DNA from: an uncultured marine group III euryarchaeote
GTDB lineage: Archaea; Thermoplasmatota; Poseidoniia; MGIII; CG-Epi1
Length of the DNA: 54,869 bases
Assembly (NCBI GenBank): GCA_902531985.1
Contig: CACAGG010000003.1
Location: 1 to 54,869 of the forward strand
Direction: 5' to 3'
Shown here: positions 27,903 to 36,941 of the stretch, in pieces
Layout of the letters: every line of letters begins with the position of its first letter
How positions within the stretch are numbered: position 1 is the stretch's first letter
Translations under genes and position numbers: made by a program
The notes under the pieces: model-generated
Told to the model about the DNA's origin: nothing
The model's database searches: none
What the model saw: the letters and a program-made list of their open reading frames with translations, nothing else

Positions 27903-28724
27903 CTAAATGACACCCATTGCTTCCAGATGTTTTGCAGCAGCATTACTCAAATCATCATAAAGATCCTCGTCCTCAACATTGGAATAAGATACATCTCCGC
28001 CTTTTTTACGTTCCATTTTCATTATTTCAAATTCAGGATTAAAACTATCTGCGTATGACATAATTGCATATTCTATGCCTTCAACTTCAAGGGCACCATG
28101 TACTTTCATTCGTACTTCTTCCCCTTCTTCATTTTCAAAGATTTCTAAGTCTTCATCATCAATAATTGGCTTTGGTTCCTCTTTTGCTTTAGAATTAAAG
28201 AGTGAGCTCATCCATCCTTTTACTTCACTTTCTTCTTTAGTAATCTTTCTTCCCATTCCATTAGACCAAGCATCTAAAATTTCTTTCTTGTTCATACCGG
28301 TCTTTGCTTCAGCTTTTTTCCAGTTATTTAGAATCCATGGAGGAGTTTCAAACTTTGTAGCTAAAGCCTGTAAGAACATTTTCAAGTCATTAGGATTATC
28401 AGAACCTAATTTTATCTCAATCAGCGAATTACTAGGAGTACCGAATAGTCCTTTGTATTTCATCGCGCTCAATCTGGCCTTGTATCCTGCGAAGCGGAAC
28501 GATACACTCCAATTCATCTCATCAAAACCGCTAGTTCTAAGTCTCAGTTTTGCATTATCATCAACAGTTGTGCAAGCTTCCCAAAACTTTTCTCCAAAAT
28601 CAGTAAACCATAGAAGACCGAAGGTTCCACTGGTCTTACTTACATACTTTCCAGTTTTTAGCGGTCCCGTCTTGAGAAAAGGGTATTTGCTACGTGGTTG
28701 AGCTATCAAAGTGACAGATTGCAC
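27903..28724 (-). CDS. Hypothetical protein with DUF1292-like C-terminal region
   Basis: C-term DDEDLEIFENEEGEEVRMKVHGALEVEGIEYAIMSYAD...FEIMKMERKKG; N-terminal part unrecognised. Confidence 0.45.
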   Translation of the reverse strand: MQSVTLIAQPRSKYPFLKTGPLKTGKYVSKTSGTFGLLWFTDFGEKFWEACTTVDDNAKLRLRTSGFDEMNWSVSFRFAGYKARLSAMKYKGLFGTPSNSLIEIKLGSDNPNDLKMFLQALATKFETPPWILNNWKKAEAKTGMNKKEILDAWSNGMGRKITKEESEVKGWMSSLFNSKAKEEPKPIIDDEDLEIFENEEGEEVRMKVHGALEVEGIEYAIMSYADSFNPEFEIMKMERKKGGDVSYSNVEDEDLYDDLSNAAAKHLEAMGVI

Positions 28725-28903
28725 TAATTTAGCACGAATAGGCGTGCATAAAATATCACCGCTAGTTTTAATAACGCCACACTACCAGCAAAGTTAGGCC
28801 ATTAGGTCATTTACGGTAATCAATTCACAACCAGCTCTTAGTTTTTGACTTTGGGCTTTTACACGGATTAATCCGCACTTGGTTTAGGGCTGAAAAGTAA
28901 AAA

Positions 28904-30169
28904 GTGGTTAAAATGAATATAGACCCAACAAGTAGTAAATACGTAATTAAAGCTTCAATTCGGGCTAACGGCGTCGTTAACAAATCAGACGTTGTAGGTG
29001 CCGTTTTTGGTCAAACAGAAGGATTATTAGGTGACGAATTAGATCTTCGTGATCTTCAGAAAAGCGGACGAATGGGCCGTGTTGAAGTAGACATAAGAAG
29101 CGATAAAGGCAAGTCAACAGGAGAAATAGTAATTTCTTCTAGTATGGATCAAGTTGAAACATCTGTTTTTGCAGCAGCATTAGAAACTGTAGAAAGAGTT
29201 GGACCTTGTAAAGCAACTGTAAAAGTTACATCATTAGATGACAGTCGTGCAACCAAGCGTGAAGTAATCATTGAACGTGCAAGATCATTATTGATTAGTT
29301 TAATCAAGGATTCACGAAGTGCAGGTTCTAACATTACAGACACAGTCCGTCAAGTTCTTCAAACAGAAGAAATTGTTCGTTACAAAGGCAAATTGCCAGC
29401 AGGTCCTAATGTAGAATCTAGCGATGCAGTAATTGTTGTCGAAGGTCGAGGAGATGTTCTTAATTTGTTAAGGCACGGAATTAAAAATTCAGTCGCAGTA
29501 GAAGGTACTAATGTACCTAAAGAAGTTGTAGGCCTAAGTAAGGAAAGAACAGTTACAGCTTTTGTTGACGGAGATAGAGGTGGCGAAATGATTATTCAAG
29601 AATTGTTGCAAGTTGCAGAAATTGATTTCATAGCTCGCGCACCAGATAACACTGAAGTTGAACATTTGACTCATAAGCAAATTATGAAGTCTCTGAGAGA
29701 CAAAGTTACAGCAGAATTGTTCATGGAGCAAAACAAATGGGCTAGACCTGGATCTAACTCTAAAGCTTCAGCAAAGAAACCTCCTGCTAAAGGTGGTAAA
29801 GCTAAAGCTGCTAAAAAGCCTGCAAAGGAAGCAAAAGCAGCAGCTCCAGCAAGTGAGGCTAAGCCAGAACCTGCAGTAGCAAGTCCACATTTCTTAGAAC
29901 AATTGGATCAATTAGATGGTTCAAAAAATGCTAGGTTATTGATGGGTGAAGAATTAGCAGATGAAGTTTTGATTGTAGGACTTCCTGAAATTCTTGAATC
30001 TCACAAGAACAATGGAGTTGACACATTAATTATGGATGGTGTAATTACGCCTCATTTAGTCGATTTAGCTCCTAAGGCAGGAATCAAAACAATTGTCGCT
30101 AAAGGAAAGGCAGTTCTCCCTAGAGAACCAATAGGTCTTTCTTTGTTTACAAGAGACGATTTAGCATAA
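28904..30169 (+). CDS. dnaG: Archaeal DnaG primase (TOPRIM)
   Basis: KYVIKASIRANGVVNKSDVVGAVFGQTEGLLGDELDLRDLQKSGRMGRVEV; TOPRIM VVEGRGDVLNLLRHGIKN..AFVDGDRGGE. Confidence 0.96.
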   Translation: MVKMNIDPTSSKYVIKASIRANGVVNKSDVVGAVFGQTEGLLGDELDLRDLQKSGRMGRVEVDIRSDKGKSTGEIVISSSMDQVETSVFAAALETVERVGPCKATVKVTSLDDSRATKREVIIERARSLLISLIKDSRSAGSNITDTVRQVLQTEEIVRYKGKLPAGPNVESSDAVIVVEGRGDVLNLLRHGIKNSVAVEGTNVPKEVVGLSKERTVTAFVDGDRGGEMIIQELLQVAEIDFIARAPDNTEVEHLTHKQIMKSLRDKVTAELFMEQNKWARPGSNSKASAKKPPAKGGKAKAAKKPAKEAKAAAPASEAKPEPAVASPHFLEQLDQLDGSKNARLLMGEELADEVLIVGLPEILESHKNNGVDTLIMDGVITPHLVDLAPKAGIKTIVAKGKAVLPREPIGLSLFTRDDLA

Positions 30170-30229
30170 ATCCTGCAAGTATTTAGTTAGCCAAATGGTT
30201 ATATCTAGCTCTAGTGGTGAGCTTATGCT

Positions 30230-30457
30230 ATGGCCGATGAAGTTAACATAGATGAAGAAGGTTTAAGACGTTCAGCTCGAAGTCAGATTATAGTTGATAC
30301 TATCGAACGCAGTTTGGAAAAAATGATGTTCGTAGAATCGAATCTTGGCAAAGAGATGGAACCTCAGGATCTTTTCCAAGTAAAAAGAGAAGCAGTAGCT
30401 TCAGTTGCTGAACTCAAGTATGCGATTTCAATACTAACCGGGAAGCTCGAGATTTAA
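30230..30457 (+). CDS. Hypothetical 75-aa helical protein
   Basis: Complete ORF overlapping start of pyrF by 1 nt (ATTTAATG), between dnaG and pyrF. Confidence 0.6.
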   Translation: MADEVNIDEEGLRRSARSQIIVDTIERSLEKMMFVESNLGKEMEPQDLFQVKREAVASVAELKYAISILTGKLEI

Positions 30458-31080
30458 TGTCTTCACGGCTTGTACTCGCCTTGGATGAAACAGATCCAGC
30501 GCGTGCTCTAGAGATTGCTAAACAAGTATCTCCTTTTGTCGCTAAAATAAAAATCAATTATCCTTTAGTATTATCTGCAGGTTTAGAAATAGTAACTGAA
30601 ATTTCTAAATTTTCTCCAGTAATTTGTGATTTTAAGGTCGCAGATATTCCAAATACTAACCGACTTATTGCAGAAGCTGCATTCAATGCAGGAGCTTCAG
30701 GAATTATTGCACATGCATTTCCAGGTCCCGAATCATTGAAAGCATTAAGAGAAGTTGATGCGTCAAAAGATTTGTACGTAGTTATCACAATGTCTCACCC
30801 TAAAGGCGGACATTTCTTCGATATCGAAAGTTTCTGTTCACTTGCTCTTGAGATAGGTGCTACTGGTGTTGTTGCACCCGCAACTAGGCCTGAGGATGTA
30901 TCTAAAGTTAGAAGCTTAATTGGAGATTTGGAAATCATTTCTCCAGGAGTAGGCGCGCAAGGTGGGAGTTCTAAAGATACACTAAAAGCAGGTGCGAATT
31001 TCATAATAGTTGGTCGTGGAATTTATCAGTCAGATGATCCTGCTGCAGCTGCAGAAAAATATAGTAAAGAATTGGTTTAG
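30457..31080 (+). CDS. pyrF: Orotidine 5'-phosphate decarboxylase
   Basis: LVLALDETDPARALEIAKQVSPFVAKIKINYPLVL...VICDFKVADIPNTN...ISPGVGAQGG..FIIVGRGIYQSDDP. Confidence 0.94.
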   Translation: MSSRLVLALDETDPARALEIAKQVSPFVAKIKINYPLVLSAGLEIVTEISKFSPVICDFKVADIPNTNRLIAEAAFNAGASGIIAHAFPGPESLKALREVDASKDLYVVITMSHPKGGHFFDIESFCSLALEIGATGVVAPATRPEDVSKVRSLIGDLEIISPGVGAQGGSSKDTLKAGANFIIVGRGIYQSDDPAAAAEKYSKELV

Positions 31081-31704
31081 ATGATTAAATTAAATGCATT
31101 TTTCAAATCTTTTGGACCTAAGAAAGTATTACGTGGATTAAATTTAGAGACTGAATCGGGTGAAATCGTAACTTTAGTAGGAAACAATGGAAGTGGTAAG
31201 ACAACACTTCTTCGAATCCTAACTACATTAGACGTTCCAGACAGCTATAATATTGCTGAAATTGATGGTTTTGATTTGTCAACTAATAGAGAAGAAGTTC
31301 GGTCACGTATAGGTTATCTTTCTCACAATCCACCATATTATCCTGAGTTAACAGGAGTTGAAAATCTAAAATTCTGGTTAGACTTGAATTCAATTGAGAA
31401 TTCGGAAGAGAAAGCTCGTAATTTACTCGCTCAAGTTGGTTTGATTTCTTTTAGTGATGATTTATCAGGTAATTATTCCAGAGGAATGATCCAAAGGTTG
31501 GGTTTTTCGATGGCAATTTCTCATTCCCCAACAACACTTCTATTGGATGAGCCATTCACAGGTTTGGATAGTGAAGGAACAGAAATAATAAAAGAATTGT
31601 TATTGAAACAGAAAGAAGATGGTTGCAGTATAGTCATAGTTTCTCATGATGAACTTTCTTATTCAGATCGAACAATAAAATTAGAGAGAGGTGAAATCGC
31701 TTGA
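31081..31704 (+). CDS. ccmA: ABC transporter ATP-binding protein, CcmA-like
   Basis: GNNGSGKTTLLR (Walker A), LSGNYSRGMIQRL (signature), LLLDEPFTGLD (Walker B); followed by a CcmB-like permease. Confidence 0.75.
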   Translation: MIKLNAFFKSFGPKKVLRGLNLETESGEIVTLVGNNGSGKTTLLRILTTLDVPDSYNIAEIDGFDLSTNREEVRSRIGYLSHNPPYYPELTGVENLKFWLDLNSIENSEEKARNLLAQVGLISFSDDLSGNYSRGMIQRLGFSMAISHSPTTLLLDEPFTGLDSEGTEIIKELLLKQKEDGCSIVIVSHDELSYSDRTIKLERGEIA

Positions 31705-32351
31705 ATCCTCTAATAGTTCTAATTAGAAAAGAATTGAAAGTTGAGTTCCGTTCCTTACAAGGAATTGTATCGTCAGCTTTACTTTCTTTTATGATATTAA
31801 TGACTTTTAAATTTTCAATGTCTTTAGATTCTAGTTTTGAAGGAACTGGTGTTCTTTGGTCAGTAATTCTGTTGACTGGTTTAGGATTGATTACTCATAT
31901 TTCAACCAGAGAATCAGAGCGTGGGACATTTGAGCTTCTCAAATTGTCTTCCATAACAAGGTATCAATTATTTTTGGGAAGAATGGCCGGTTCTCTTCTT
32001 CTTCTTTGGATATTGAGCACAATAATTACAATTCTCTACGTTATCTTATTTGAAAATCAATTTGGAAATAATTTGCCGTTAGCTTATCTGGTAGTTTTAG
32101 TTGGATGCGTTGGAATAGCTGCAGTAGGCACCTTAGCAGCTAGCACAGCAACACCATTGCATGGTGGGTGGATGATCACATCTCTTTTTTCCATTCCAAT
32201 ATTACTTTTCACAGTAATAGAAGCATCATTGAGAGCCACAGATTCGTTGATTACCAATGATTCAGACTTTCAATTAGCCTTCATGTTATTGATTTTGTAC
32301 AACCTAGCTTTTGTGACTGGTGGAGCTTGGTTGAGCGAACTTTCTGAGTAA
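31701..32351 (+). CDS. ccmB: CcmB-like heme exporter permease
   Basis: RKELKVEFRSLQGIVSSALLSFMILMTFKF...RESERGTFELLKLSSITRYQLFLGRM; six-TM CcmB pattern. Confidence 0.75.
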   Translation: MNPLIVLIRKELKVEFRSLQGIVSSALLSFMILMTFKFSMSLDSSFEGTGVLWSVILLTGLGLITHISTRESERGTFELLKLSSITRYQLFLGRMAGSLLLLWILSTIITILYVILFENQFGNNLPLAYLVVLVGCVGIAAVGTLAASTATPLHGGWMITSLFSIPILLFTVIEASLRATDSLITNDSDFQLAFMLLILYNLAFVTGGAWLSELSE

Positions 32352-32392
32352 AATAGTTAATATTTAATATAACAAGAATATCTGTAATTTGC

Positions 32393-32950
32393 ATGCAAGT
32401 AAAAGTTAATCCTGGCGAAATGATCACGCCAGCTCTGTTGACTTATTTAATTTTATTAGTTGTAGTGTGGTATTTTTGGCCTGAGAATGTAGAAACTAAT
32501 CCTGCAGAGATTATAATTTTCTCAGTAGGTGTTTTTGTTGGGGCGGCGTTAGTTCATGCTTTTTATTATTTGAGTTTTGACGAAAAACAAGAAGAAGTTG
32601 ATGAGTTCTTGACTAAATCAGAGATAGATATCAATCAAAAAAAGTCTGAATTGAAATTGCACATAGGTCATGTAAAAGACAGAGAAGAGTTTTTGCTAGA
32701 AGCAATTGATAGATTAAATACAGAATCTAATGAGTACACCCCCAGTCCCGAACCTGAAGAAGTGAAAGAACCAGAAGAGGAGCCTGAAGAAGTGAAAGAA
32801 CCAGAAGAGGAGCCTGAAGAAGTGAAAGAATCAGAAGAGGAAGTTGATTACAAATTAATGACAGTAGCTCAACTTAAGGAAATTTTAAAGGAAAAAGGAA
32901 TGTCGACATCTGGTAAGAAGACTGAGCTAGTTTCTAGACTGAAAAAATAG
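32393..32950 (+). CDS. Membrane-anchored protein with acidic repeats and C-terminal SAP domain
   Basis: Two N-term TM helices, (EEPEEVKEPE) repeats, SAP motif YKLMTVAQLKEILKEKGMSTSGKKTELVSRLKK. Confidence 0.75.
   Translation: MQVKVNPGEMITPALLTYLILLVVVWYFWPENVETNPAEIIIFSVGVFVGAALVHAFYYLSFDEKQEEVDEFLTKSEIDINQKKSELKLHIGHVKDREEFLLEAIDRLNTESNEYTPSPEPEEVKEPEEEPEEVKEPEEEPEEVKESEEEVDYKLMTVAQLKEILKEKGMSTSGKKTELVSRLKK
32753..32842 (+). repeat. 30-bp coding tandem repeat x3
   Basis: cctgaagaagtgaaagaaccagaagaggag repeated, third copy with one or two changes. Confidence 0.9.
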
Positions 32951-33088
32951 AATACTTCCTTTTTGTCTATACTTTAGATGAAAAATACCGAAATTTTGAT
33001 AAATTAAATTCTCAAAAGACTAGATTTACCTATCTGTCTATAGTTTAATTAAGCGTAAAGAGATAATTTTGTCGACGACGTCTATAGT

Positions 33089-33463
33089 TTATTTCAATCT
33101 CATTGAAGCTGAATTAATACAGTACCTTAATCCAGTTGGTTCAGGCCCATCATCGAACAAATGTCCTAGGTGAGAGTCGCATTTTGAGCATACAACCTCA
33201 ATTCTTTTCATTCCAAACGAAACATCTTCCTTTTCACCAATTATTGTGTCATTTGCAGGTTTGTAAAAGCTAGGCCATCCAGTTCCAGAGTCAAATTTGT
33301 GTTCAGATTCAAATAATACTTCATCGCAACAGACACAATGATATTTTCCGCTATCTTTACAATCCCAATATTCGTTATCGAACGGAGGCTCAGTAGCACT
33401 ACATCTACAAACTTGATATTGTTCTGGCGTTAACTTGTCCTTCCATTCATCTTCGCTCATCAA
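33089..33463 (-). CDS. msrB: Peptide-methionine (R)-S-oxide reductase
   Basis: [45 protein letters not shown]. Confidence 0.96.
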   Translation of the reverse strand: MMSEDEWKDKLTPEQYQVCRCSATEPPFDNEYWDCKDSGKYHCVCCDEVLFESEHKFDSGTGWPSFYKPANDTIIGEKEDVSFGMKRIEVVCSKCDSHLGHLFDDGPEPTGLRYCINSASMRLK

Positions 33464-33516
33464 TTAACACCTTTAATCACAGTAAAATAGTTTATTCTAC
33501 TTTCTAATCAAGAATT

Positions 33517-33762
33517 ATGTCTGAAATTAATGGAATTGTGGAAGCATCTTGTGGTCAATGTCTATTTGATATGAAAGAGAAGGAAGGCTGTGATCTAGCC
33601 ATTCGGATTGACGGTAAACCTTACTTTGTGGATGGTGCACACATAGACGATTTTGGTGATGCTCACGCAGAAGATGGTTTTTGTTCAACAATTCGTAAGG
33701 CTGAAGTGGAAGGTGAGTTGAAAAATTCTACATTCTACACAAAATCATTCAAGATAATATAA
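33517..33762 (+). CDS. DUF6370-like small protein
   Basis: GIVEASCGQCLFDMKEKEGCDLAIRIDGKPYFVDGAHIDDFGDAHAEDGFCSTIRKAEVEGEL. Confidence 0.7.
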   Translation: MSEINGIVEASCGQCLFDMKEKEGCDLAIRIDGKPYFVDGAHIDDFGDAHAEDGFCSTIRKAEVEGELKNSTFYTKSFKII

Positions 33763-33772
33763 AGTTAAAGAA

Positions 33773-34465
33773 TTATTTTCCTAATATTTCCTTCTTCATC
33801 TGCTTGAACTCGTCGTCTTCAATATGGCCTTTCTCTTTCATTTCAGTCAGTTTTTCTAATCTGGCGAATCTGTCATCTCCACCAGTTCCAATATTAGAAC
33901 GATTGATTACACTGTCCTTAACAATAGTATCACGGTCATCGACGTAGTCTCCGTGAACTACAGTTTGGTCCACTCTTTTCTGGTCAAGAATCTTTTGCCT
34001 TAGTCTTTTGGCATCCTCTAATTTTCCAAATTTTTCGTAAGCAGCTATTGCTGAGTTATAGTCTAATCTTTCTTCTAATATCTCACCTTGTCGAGATTTA
34101 ATCAATTTGGTTAATTTTTTATAAGGACTTCTTGCGGTTTCAGAGTGCAATACAATTTGGTTCACTCCTACTGCGTTTGGTGGTTTTTGCCCTTCAGATA
34201 AATAGACTAACTGCTCATTCACAGCTTTTGTTATCGGCCCAAAAAAGATCCCTCCATCTTCTATGACTTCGTCTATATCCATTTTATCTAATCCGAGTGT
34301 GCCTATGTCATATGTATACGTTCCTTCTCTTGGCGCGATTAGATGTCGCTTTTCTAATTTAGAATTATCTAATTTTGGTACTATCACTCTAATAATAGTG
34401 TCGTAGATCTCTATTATTTCATATTCTTCGCACTTAAATCTTTCTAGGGGTTTGTTTTCTACCAC
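33773..34465 (-). CDS. Array paralog E: unique N-term + TPR-like hairpin + shared 'KDSVxNRSxIG'/SHOCT-like C-terminal module
   Basis: AIAAYEKFGKLEDAKRLRQKILDQKRVDQTVVHGDYVDDRDTIVKDSVINRSNIGTGGDDRFARLEKLTEMKEKGHIEDDEFKQMKKEILGK. Confidence 0.8.
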   Translation of the reverse strand: MVENKPLERFKCEEYEIIEIYDTIIRVIVPKLDNSKLEKRHLIAPREGTYTYDIGTLGLDKMDIDEVIEDGGIFFGPITKAVNEQLVYLSEGQKPPNAVGVNQIVLHSETARSPYKKLTKLIKSRQGEILEERLDYNSAIAAYEKFGKLEDAKRLRQKILDQKRVDQTVVHGDYVDDRDTIVKDSVINRSNIGTGGDDRFARLEKLTEMKEKGHIEDDEFKQMKKEILGK

Positions 34466-34571
34466 GATACAGATTAATGAGATGTATTTAAATTATTAAT
34501 TTTAAACTGCAATGTCTAAATAATCACCAGGTGCATTGGTAAAATTTTGGTCTAATCCCGGAAGTATTCAT

Positions 34572-35078
34572 TTATCCAATAATCTCCTTCTTTATTTTTT
34601 CAAATTCTTCATCACTAATAAGTCCTTCAGCAAGCATTTCTTTGAGTTCTTTGAGTTTTGTAAATTTATCTTCTCCACCAGAGCCAATATTTGATTTGTT
34701 GACTACGCTGTCTTTAATTTCAGTTTTGGTAACTTCGTCACCGTGGACCACTTTCTGAGAAACTTTTACTCGCTTCTCAGCCAATAATTTATTGTTTATT
34801 CTTTCAATGTCTTCGTGATACAGATTGTTTTCTATGGGCTTAAACTCTTTGTATAACCTATCAGCTTCTCTGTAATTCTCTAATGCTTGATTGTAATCAT
34901 TTAAGTCTTCAGATATTCTTCCATCCTCGTATGCAGTCTTCGCCATTCCTTCTAAGTCTGGCCAAATTTCTTCAGAAATAGTTGATAACCCAAAACCTAT
35001 AAGAATCATTAACCCAAAGATTACTAATAGAAGAAATCCCATTACAATCAGAAACACTATTACGCCACTAGCAGTCAT
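34572..35078 (-). CDS. Array paralog D: TM N-term + shared C-terminal module
   Basis: MTASGVIVFLIVMGFLLLVIFGLMILIGF...VVHGDEVTKTEIKDSVVNKSNIGSGGEDKFTKLKELKEMLAEGLISDEEFEKIKKEIIG. Confidence 0.8.
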   Translation of the reverse strand: MTASGVIVFLIVMGFLLLVIFGLMILIGFGLSTISEEIWPDLEGMAKTAYEDGRISEDLNDYNQALENYREADRLYKEFKPIENNLYHEDIERINNKLLAEKRVKVSQKVVHGDEVTKTEIKDSVVNKSNIGSGGEDKFTKLKELKEMLAEGLISDEEFEKIKKEIIG

Positions 35079-35698
35079 TTCCCCAGAATCTCCTTCTTCA
35101 TCTGCTTGAACTCGTTGTCGTCAATAAGACCTTCTTTTTTCATTTCAGTCAGTTTTTCTAATCTAGCGAATTTGTCATTTCCACCAGAGCCTATCGTTGA
35201 GCGATTTAATATGCTATCTTTGATGACTGTATCGCGGTCATCTACATAGTCACCTTTAATGTAATTTCCTTTGACAACAGTTTGTTGTTTTGATAATTTT
35301 TCATAGTTTACTTTTGCCCTCATTACTAGGCTTTCTACCTCACTCCATTTCCTTTTGTTTCTGAATGCATCATCGCTTTTAAAGTAAATTATATGATTAT
35401 GATTATATTTTTCATTTTTACCGAATTGTATGTGACCATGTGAATTACCAAAAAAGCTAAACGATGGTTTAAGATGACTTATTGAAATATTATCAAAGCT
35501 TATGTGGGCTTTGTATCCATTGCCGTGTTGACCAAACTGCGGCATAGGCCAAGATTCAGTCCAACCAAATCGTTTAATTTCTATTTCGATATGATCTTCA
35601 AATATAGTTAGTGTATCTCCTCTTTCGTTTGTAAATTCATATAATAGGTACCCTTTATCGGTGTCAGCTTGTTTCTGTAAAAAATCGTCAAAACTCAT
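35075..35698 (-). CDS. Array paralog C: beta-rich N-term + shared C-terminal module
   Basis: YLLYEFTNERGDTLTIFEDHIEIEIKRFG...VVKGNYIKGDYVDDRDTVIKDSILNRSTIGSGGNDKFARLEKLTEMKKEGLIDDNEFKQMKKEILGK. Confidence 0.8.
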   Translation of the reverse strand: MSFDDFLQKQADTDKGYLLYEFTNERGDTLTIFEDHIEIEIKRFGWTESWPMPQFGQHGNGYKAHISFDNISISHLKPSFSFFGNSHGHIQFGKNEKYNHNHIIYFKSDDAFRNKRKWSEVESLVMRAKVNYEKLSKQQTVVKGNYIKGDYVDDRDTVIKDSILNRSTIGSGGNDKFARLEKLTEMKKEGLIDDNEFKQMKKEILGK

Positions 35699-36369
35699 TT
35701 GCCCAGAATCTCCTTCTTCATCTGCTTGAACTCTTCGTCGTCAATCAGGCCTTCTGCAAGCATTTCTTTCAGTTCCTTCAATTTTGTAAATTTGTCGTCG
35801 CCACCAGAGCCAATACTAGATTTACTGACGACGCTATCTTTGATTTCGGTTTTGGTGACTTGGTCTCCGTGGACAACTGTTTGATCCACTTTTTTCAGAT
35901 CTGTAACAATTTTTCTCACTCGCGCAGCTTCCTCTGGTTTACCCATCTTATCATAAATTTCTATAGCTCGTTTATAGTCAAGATGTTCTTCACACTGTTT
36001 TGCTTTTTGTATGCGGGCCTTTGGTAAAAGGTCCTCTAAATGAGCTTGTGCTTCTTTTATTGACTTACTCCCCATTAATATGAAACTTGTGTACGTTCCA
36101 TCATCATCTAATGCATCAAAGCTAGGGCACTCCAAGTGTTTATTGAAAGTAAATGAATCTATATTTCCCAAAGAGACTATCAGTGACTTCTCTTTTGCTT
36201 CGAAAATAATCCGTTGATTTGTAATGTAAAGCGAACCTGGTTTATATTTGTCACGAGGTTTTCCTTCAATAATCAGAGGTTTACACAAAACGGTATGTCC
36301 TGAAAAAAAACCTGATTTATTATGTTTTACAAATATTACGTGTTCCCCTGTATGTAGATCAGTTTTCAT
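35695..36369 (-). CDS. Array paralog B: GRAM/PH-like N-term + TPR-like hairpin + shared C-terminal module
   Basis: GSLYITNQRIIFEAKEKSLIVSLGNIDSFTF (PH/GRAM-like) ...VVHGDQVTKTEIKDSVVSKSSIGSGGDDKFTKLKELKEMLAEGLIDDEEFKQMKKEILGK. Confidence 0.8.
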   Translation of the reverse strand: MKTDLHTGEHVIFVKHNKSGFFSGHTVLCKPLIIEGKPRDKYKPGSLYITNQRIIFEAKEKSLIVSLGNIDSFTFNKHLECPSFDALDDDGTYTSFILMGSKSIKEAQAHLEDLLPKARIQKAKQCEEHLDYKRAIEIYDKMGKPEEAARVRKIVTDLKKVDQTVVHGDQVTKTEIKDSVVSKSSIGSGGDDKFTKLKELKEMLAEGLIDDEEFKQMKKEILGK

Positions 36370-36941
36370 TTCCCTAGAATCTCCTTCTTCATCTTTTCAT
36401 AGTCATCTTCATTGATTAATCCTTCATCGAGCAGGGATTTCGCCTCGCGTAATTCTTCAGCCTTAGATGATTTTCCGCCAATATTGGAACGATTGAGAAC
36501 ACTGTCTTTGATTTCTGTTTTGGTTATTTGGTCTCCTTGAATTACGGTTTGATCTACTTTCTTCTGATCAATTATTATTTGTCGGATTCTTTTTGCTTCT
36601 TCATGATTGTTCATATATTCCCATAATTGGATTGCTTCATCGAATCGAAGTAAGTTTTCAAGTTCTTTGGCTTTTATTTCTCGGAGTCGGTTTCCCTCTT
36701 CATCAATTATTTCTTTAGCTTTGATTCTGTAGTTCTTTATGTCTGAGATTGTTTTTTCATCCATTCCATATGTATGGTGTTTTAGTATTTTTATTGCTTC
36801 TTCAATTTTATCCAAGTCATGAGAATCAATATATGTTTTCGCTTTTTCCAGCGAATCATCCCAATATTTCCGGAATTTTTTGATTGCCTCCTCGTTGTCA
36901 TCCTGAACTTTAGATGATTTAGAGTTTCCGAACCAGCCCAT
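36366..36941 (-). CDS. Array paralog A: helical N-term + TPR-like hairpin + shared C-terminal module
   Basis: FDEAIQLWEYMNNHEEAKRIRQIIIDQKKVDQTVIQGDQITKTEIKDSVLNRSNIGGKSSKAEELREAKSLLDEGLINEDDYEKMKKEILGK. Confidence 0.8.
   Translation of the reverse strand: MGWFGNSKSSKVQDDNEEAIKKFRKYWDDSLEKAKTYIDSHDLDKIEEAIKILKHHTYGMDEKTISDIKNYRIKAKEIIDEEGNRLREIKAKELENLLRFDEAIQLWEYMNNHEEAKRIRQIIIDQKKVDQTVIQGDQITKTEIKDSVLNRSNIGGKSSKAEELREAKSLLDEGLINEDDYEKMKKEILGK

Noticed and set aside
28725-28903. Possible replication origin next to dnaG
   Set aside because: No cdc6/orc1 gene and no repeated ORB-like elements; only two unrelated palindromes.
32753-32842. 30-bp repeats considered as CRISPR-like or iterons
   Set aside because: Directly adjacent without spacers and in-frame; protein-coding EEPEEVKEPE repeats.
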